Below, piece after piece: positions 13,645 through 14,726 of a stretch of DNA of 14,726 nucleotides (its first letter is position 1; each line of letters begins with the position of its first letter). Made by a program: the position numbers and the translations under genes. The notes under the pieces were generated by a model. The model had not been told where the DNA came from. It made no database searches and was given only the letters and a program-made list of their open reading frames with translations. This DNA comes from CAZIDL01 sp964537825 (GTDB lineage Bacteria > Bacteroidota > Bacteroidia > Flavobacteriales_D > CAYVSK01): NCBI GenBank assembly GCA_964537825.1, contig CAZIDL010000060.1:1-14726 (forward strand), written 5' to 3'.

Positions 13645-14726
13645 TCAATACCGATAAACCTCCATCGAACTCAGCTTCTGGAGCTGATCCAGCCCTTGCG
13701 TCCGATCGTACTGGAATATGCCGTCCTTGCCGGTAACGACCACCTTTTTCGGCAATGCGACCACATCGTAGCCGTGCATGGCCGTGATCTCGGACCGCTC
13801 GGTCAGATCCGGCGTTTCCGAAGCATCGAAGGTCTGCAGCCCTGCATCCCCGTTGCAGACGTAGAGGGAGGTGTCCCTGATATCTAGCCCGTGGGGGGCT
13901 TCCATCTCGTAGGACCCTTCTTCATACGGACTCGATGGGTCGCTCACGTCGATCACCTGGAGCTCGTTCTGCCAACCGCCGCAAGGGCCGTTCGAACGGA
14001 TCGTCAGGTAAGCCCGGTCTTTCTGGACCACTACGGGATCGCACTGGCGCACATGCTCATACTTTGAGATGAAGGAAGGAGCGGAGGGCGAGCTGATGTC
14101 GTAGATGTGCATCCCGTCATTGGCCCCGATGAAGAGGTTCTTTTCGTAAGCGAAGATCGTCTCGATCTCGGGGTCGATCGTTCGGTCTGTAACGTGGGTA
14201 GGGTTCCGGGGGTCACTGATGTCGAAAACGCCAAGCTCTTCTCCTTTCACGGTATAGAGATGTCCACTTTGGGTGGTGGCGAAACGCGACATCGATCCGC
14301 TCTTCGATATCGTGCTCTTGACCGAGCTCCCGGAGGAACTGCTGTAGGAGACGTTCGAGGAACCGCTTCCGTTCGAAGCAGTCTCCTGGGTGTAAAAGAA
14401 AGGATCATCTACCCTTCGGTTCTCCCTGCAAGGCCGTTCCGCTTCGACGCTCTTCAATTGCCAGCCGACCACGACCCCTTTGGAGCGGTCCACGTTCTTT
14501 ATGTAGCGGCCTTCGTAGGGCGTGTATTGATAGGGATCGTAGGGGAAAACATCCTTCAAGCGAGTGACGGTCTGCGGATTCGAAGGGTGGGACAGGTCCA
14601 GGACGATCAGGTCCATGTAGCTGTCCGCATAAAGGAGGTCCCCCTGCATGGAGAGATCGATGTTCCCGGGAATGGAAATGAAAGCGATCCGCTTCGGGTT
14701 CTGCGGGTCGCTATTGTCCACCACAT
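13645..14726 (-). CDS. LVIVD-repeat (beta-propeller-like) protein, C-terminal part
   Basis: The frame is open to the window edge, so the N-terminus is missing; about 360 residues are visible and the stop TGA is at 13645-13647. Repeats of the LVIVD type are evident: DLIVLDLSHPSNPQTV, LGVFDISDPRNPTHV, MHIYDISSPSAPSF, LQVIDVSDPSSPYEEG and LQTFDASETPDLTERS, each with a hydrophobic strand, D-(I/V/L)-S-x-P-x-x-P and about 40-60 residues of spacing. Such repeats occur in secreted or surface proteins of Bacteroidota and are thought to fold as beta-propellers; a ligand or enzymatic role is not known here. A serine/glycine-rich insert (14287-14382) interrupts the repeat array between the first and second visible units. 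Two Cys pairs in the visible part fit an extracytoplasmic location. The signal peptide, if any, lies beyond the window. Confidence 0.88.
   Translation of the reverse strand, partial: VVDNSDPQNPKRIAFISIPGNIDLSMQGDLLYADSYMDLIVLDLSHPSNPQTVTRLKDVFPYDPYQYTPYEGRYIKNVDRSKGVVVGWQLKSVEAERPCRENRRVDDPFFYTQETASNGSGSSNVSYSSSSGSSVKSTISKSGSMSRFATTQSGHLYTVKGEELGVFDISDPRNPTHVTDRTIDPEIETIFAYEKNLFIGANDGMHIYDISSPSAPSFISKYEHVRQCDPVVVQKDRAYLTIRSNGPCGGWQNELQVIDVSDPSSPYEEGSYEMEAPHGLDIRDTSLYVCNGDAGLQTFDASETPDLTERSEITAMHGYDVVALPKKVVVTGKDGIFQYDRTQGLDQLQKLSSMEVYRY

Overview
The window looks like chromosomal DNA from a member of the Bacteroidota, probably a flavobacterial lineage of moderate GC content. The grounds are a secreted protease ending in a type IX secretion (Por) sorting domain, a TPR-type HisKA_2 sensor kinase, a DUF6175-like secreted protein, several boxes matching the Bacteroidota -7 promoter consensus TAnnTTTG, and general lack of strong Shine-Dalgarno sites. 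No tRNA, rRNA, CRISPR array, insertion sequence or phage gene was seen.

Layout. (1) 1-1596, plus strand: the 3' end of paaZ (aldehyde dehydrogenase tail plus MaoC-type oxepin-CoA hydrolase) and a crotonase-family gene, the end of a phenylacetyl-CoA catabolic operon. A degenerate heptamer tandem repeat lies between them. (2) 1618-5133, minus strand: a 1171-residue secreted thermolysin-like (M4) metalloprotease with PKD, CUB and Ig-like modules and a T9SS tail. (3) 5292-9109, plus strand: a signalling cluster. A secreted YceI-like protein is translationally coupled to a NarL/FixJ response regulator. An 11-bp perfect hairpin follows, then a second receiver-only and partly degenerate response regulator, then a TPR-HisKA_2 histidine kinase. 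The kinase and the first regulator are the likely cognate pair. (4) 9117-11550: sucD (TCA cycle) and mnmE (tRNA wobble-uridine modification), divergent around a 160-bp spacer with a pyrimidine/purine inverted repeat. (5) 11593-14726: a PAPS-type sulfotransferase, a secreted DUF6175-like protein, a 332-bp poorly explained gap containing a possible 52-codon ORF, and the 3' part of an LVIVD-repeat protein. The three recognised genes are on the minus strand.

Most of the window is ordinary metabolic, secretory and regulatory gene content. I did not find a convincing new defence or mobile system. The items most worth a second look are the receiver-only response regulator with lost switch residues, the gap at 13432-13641 where one strand carries a clean short ORF and the other an ORF broken by one stop, the heptamer repeat inside the paa operon, marked GATC enrichment, and an unrecognised domain just before the T9SS tail of the protease.
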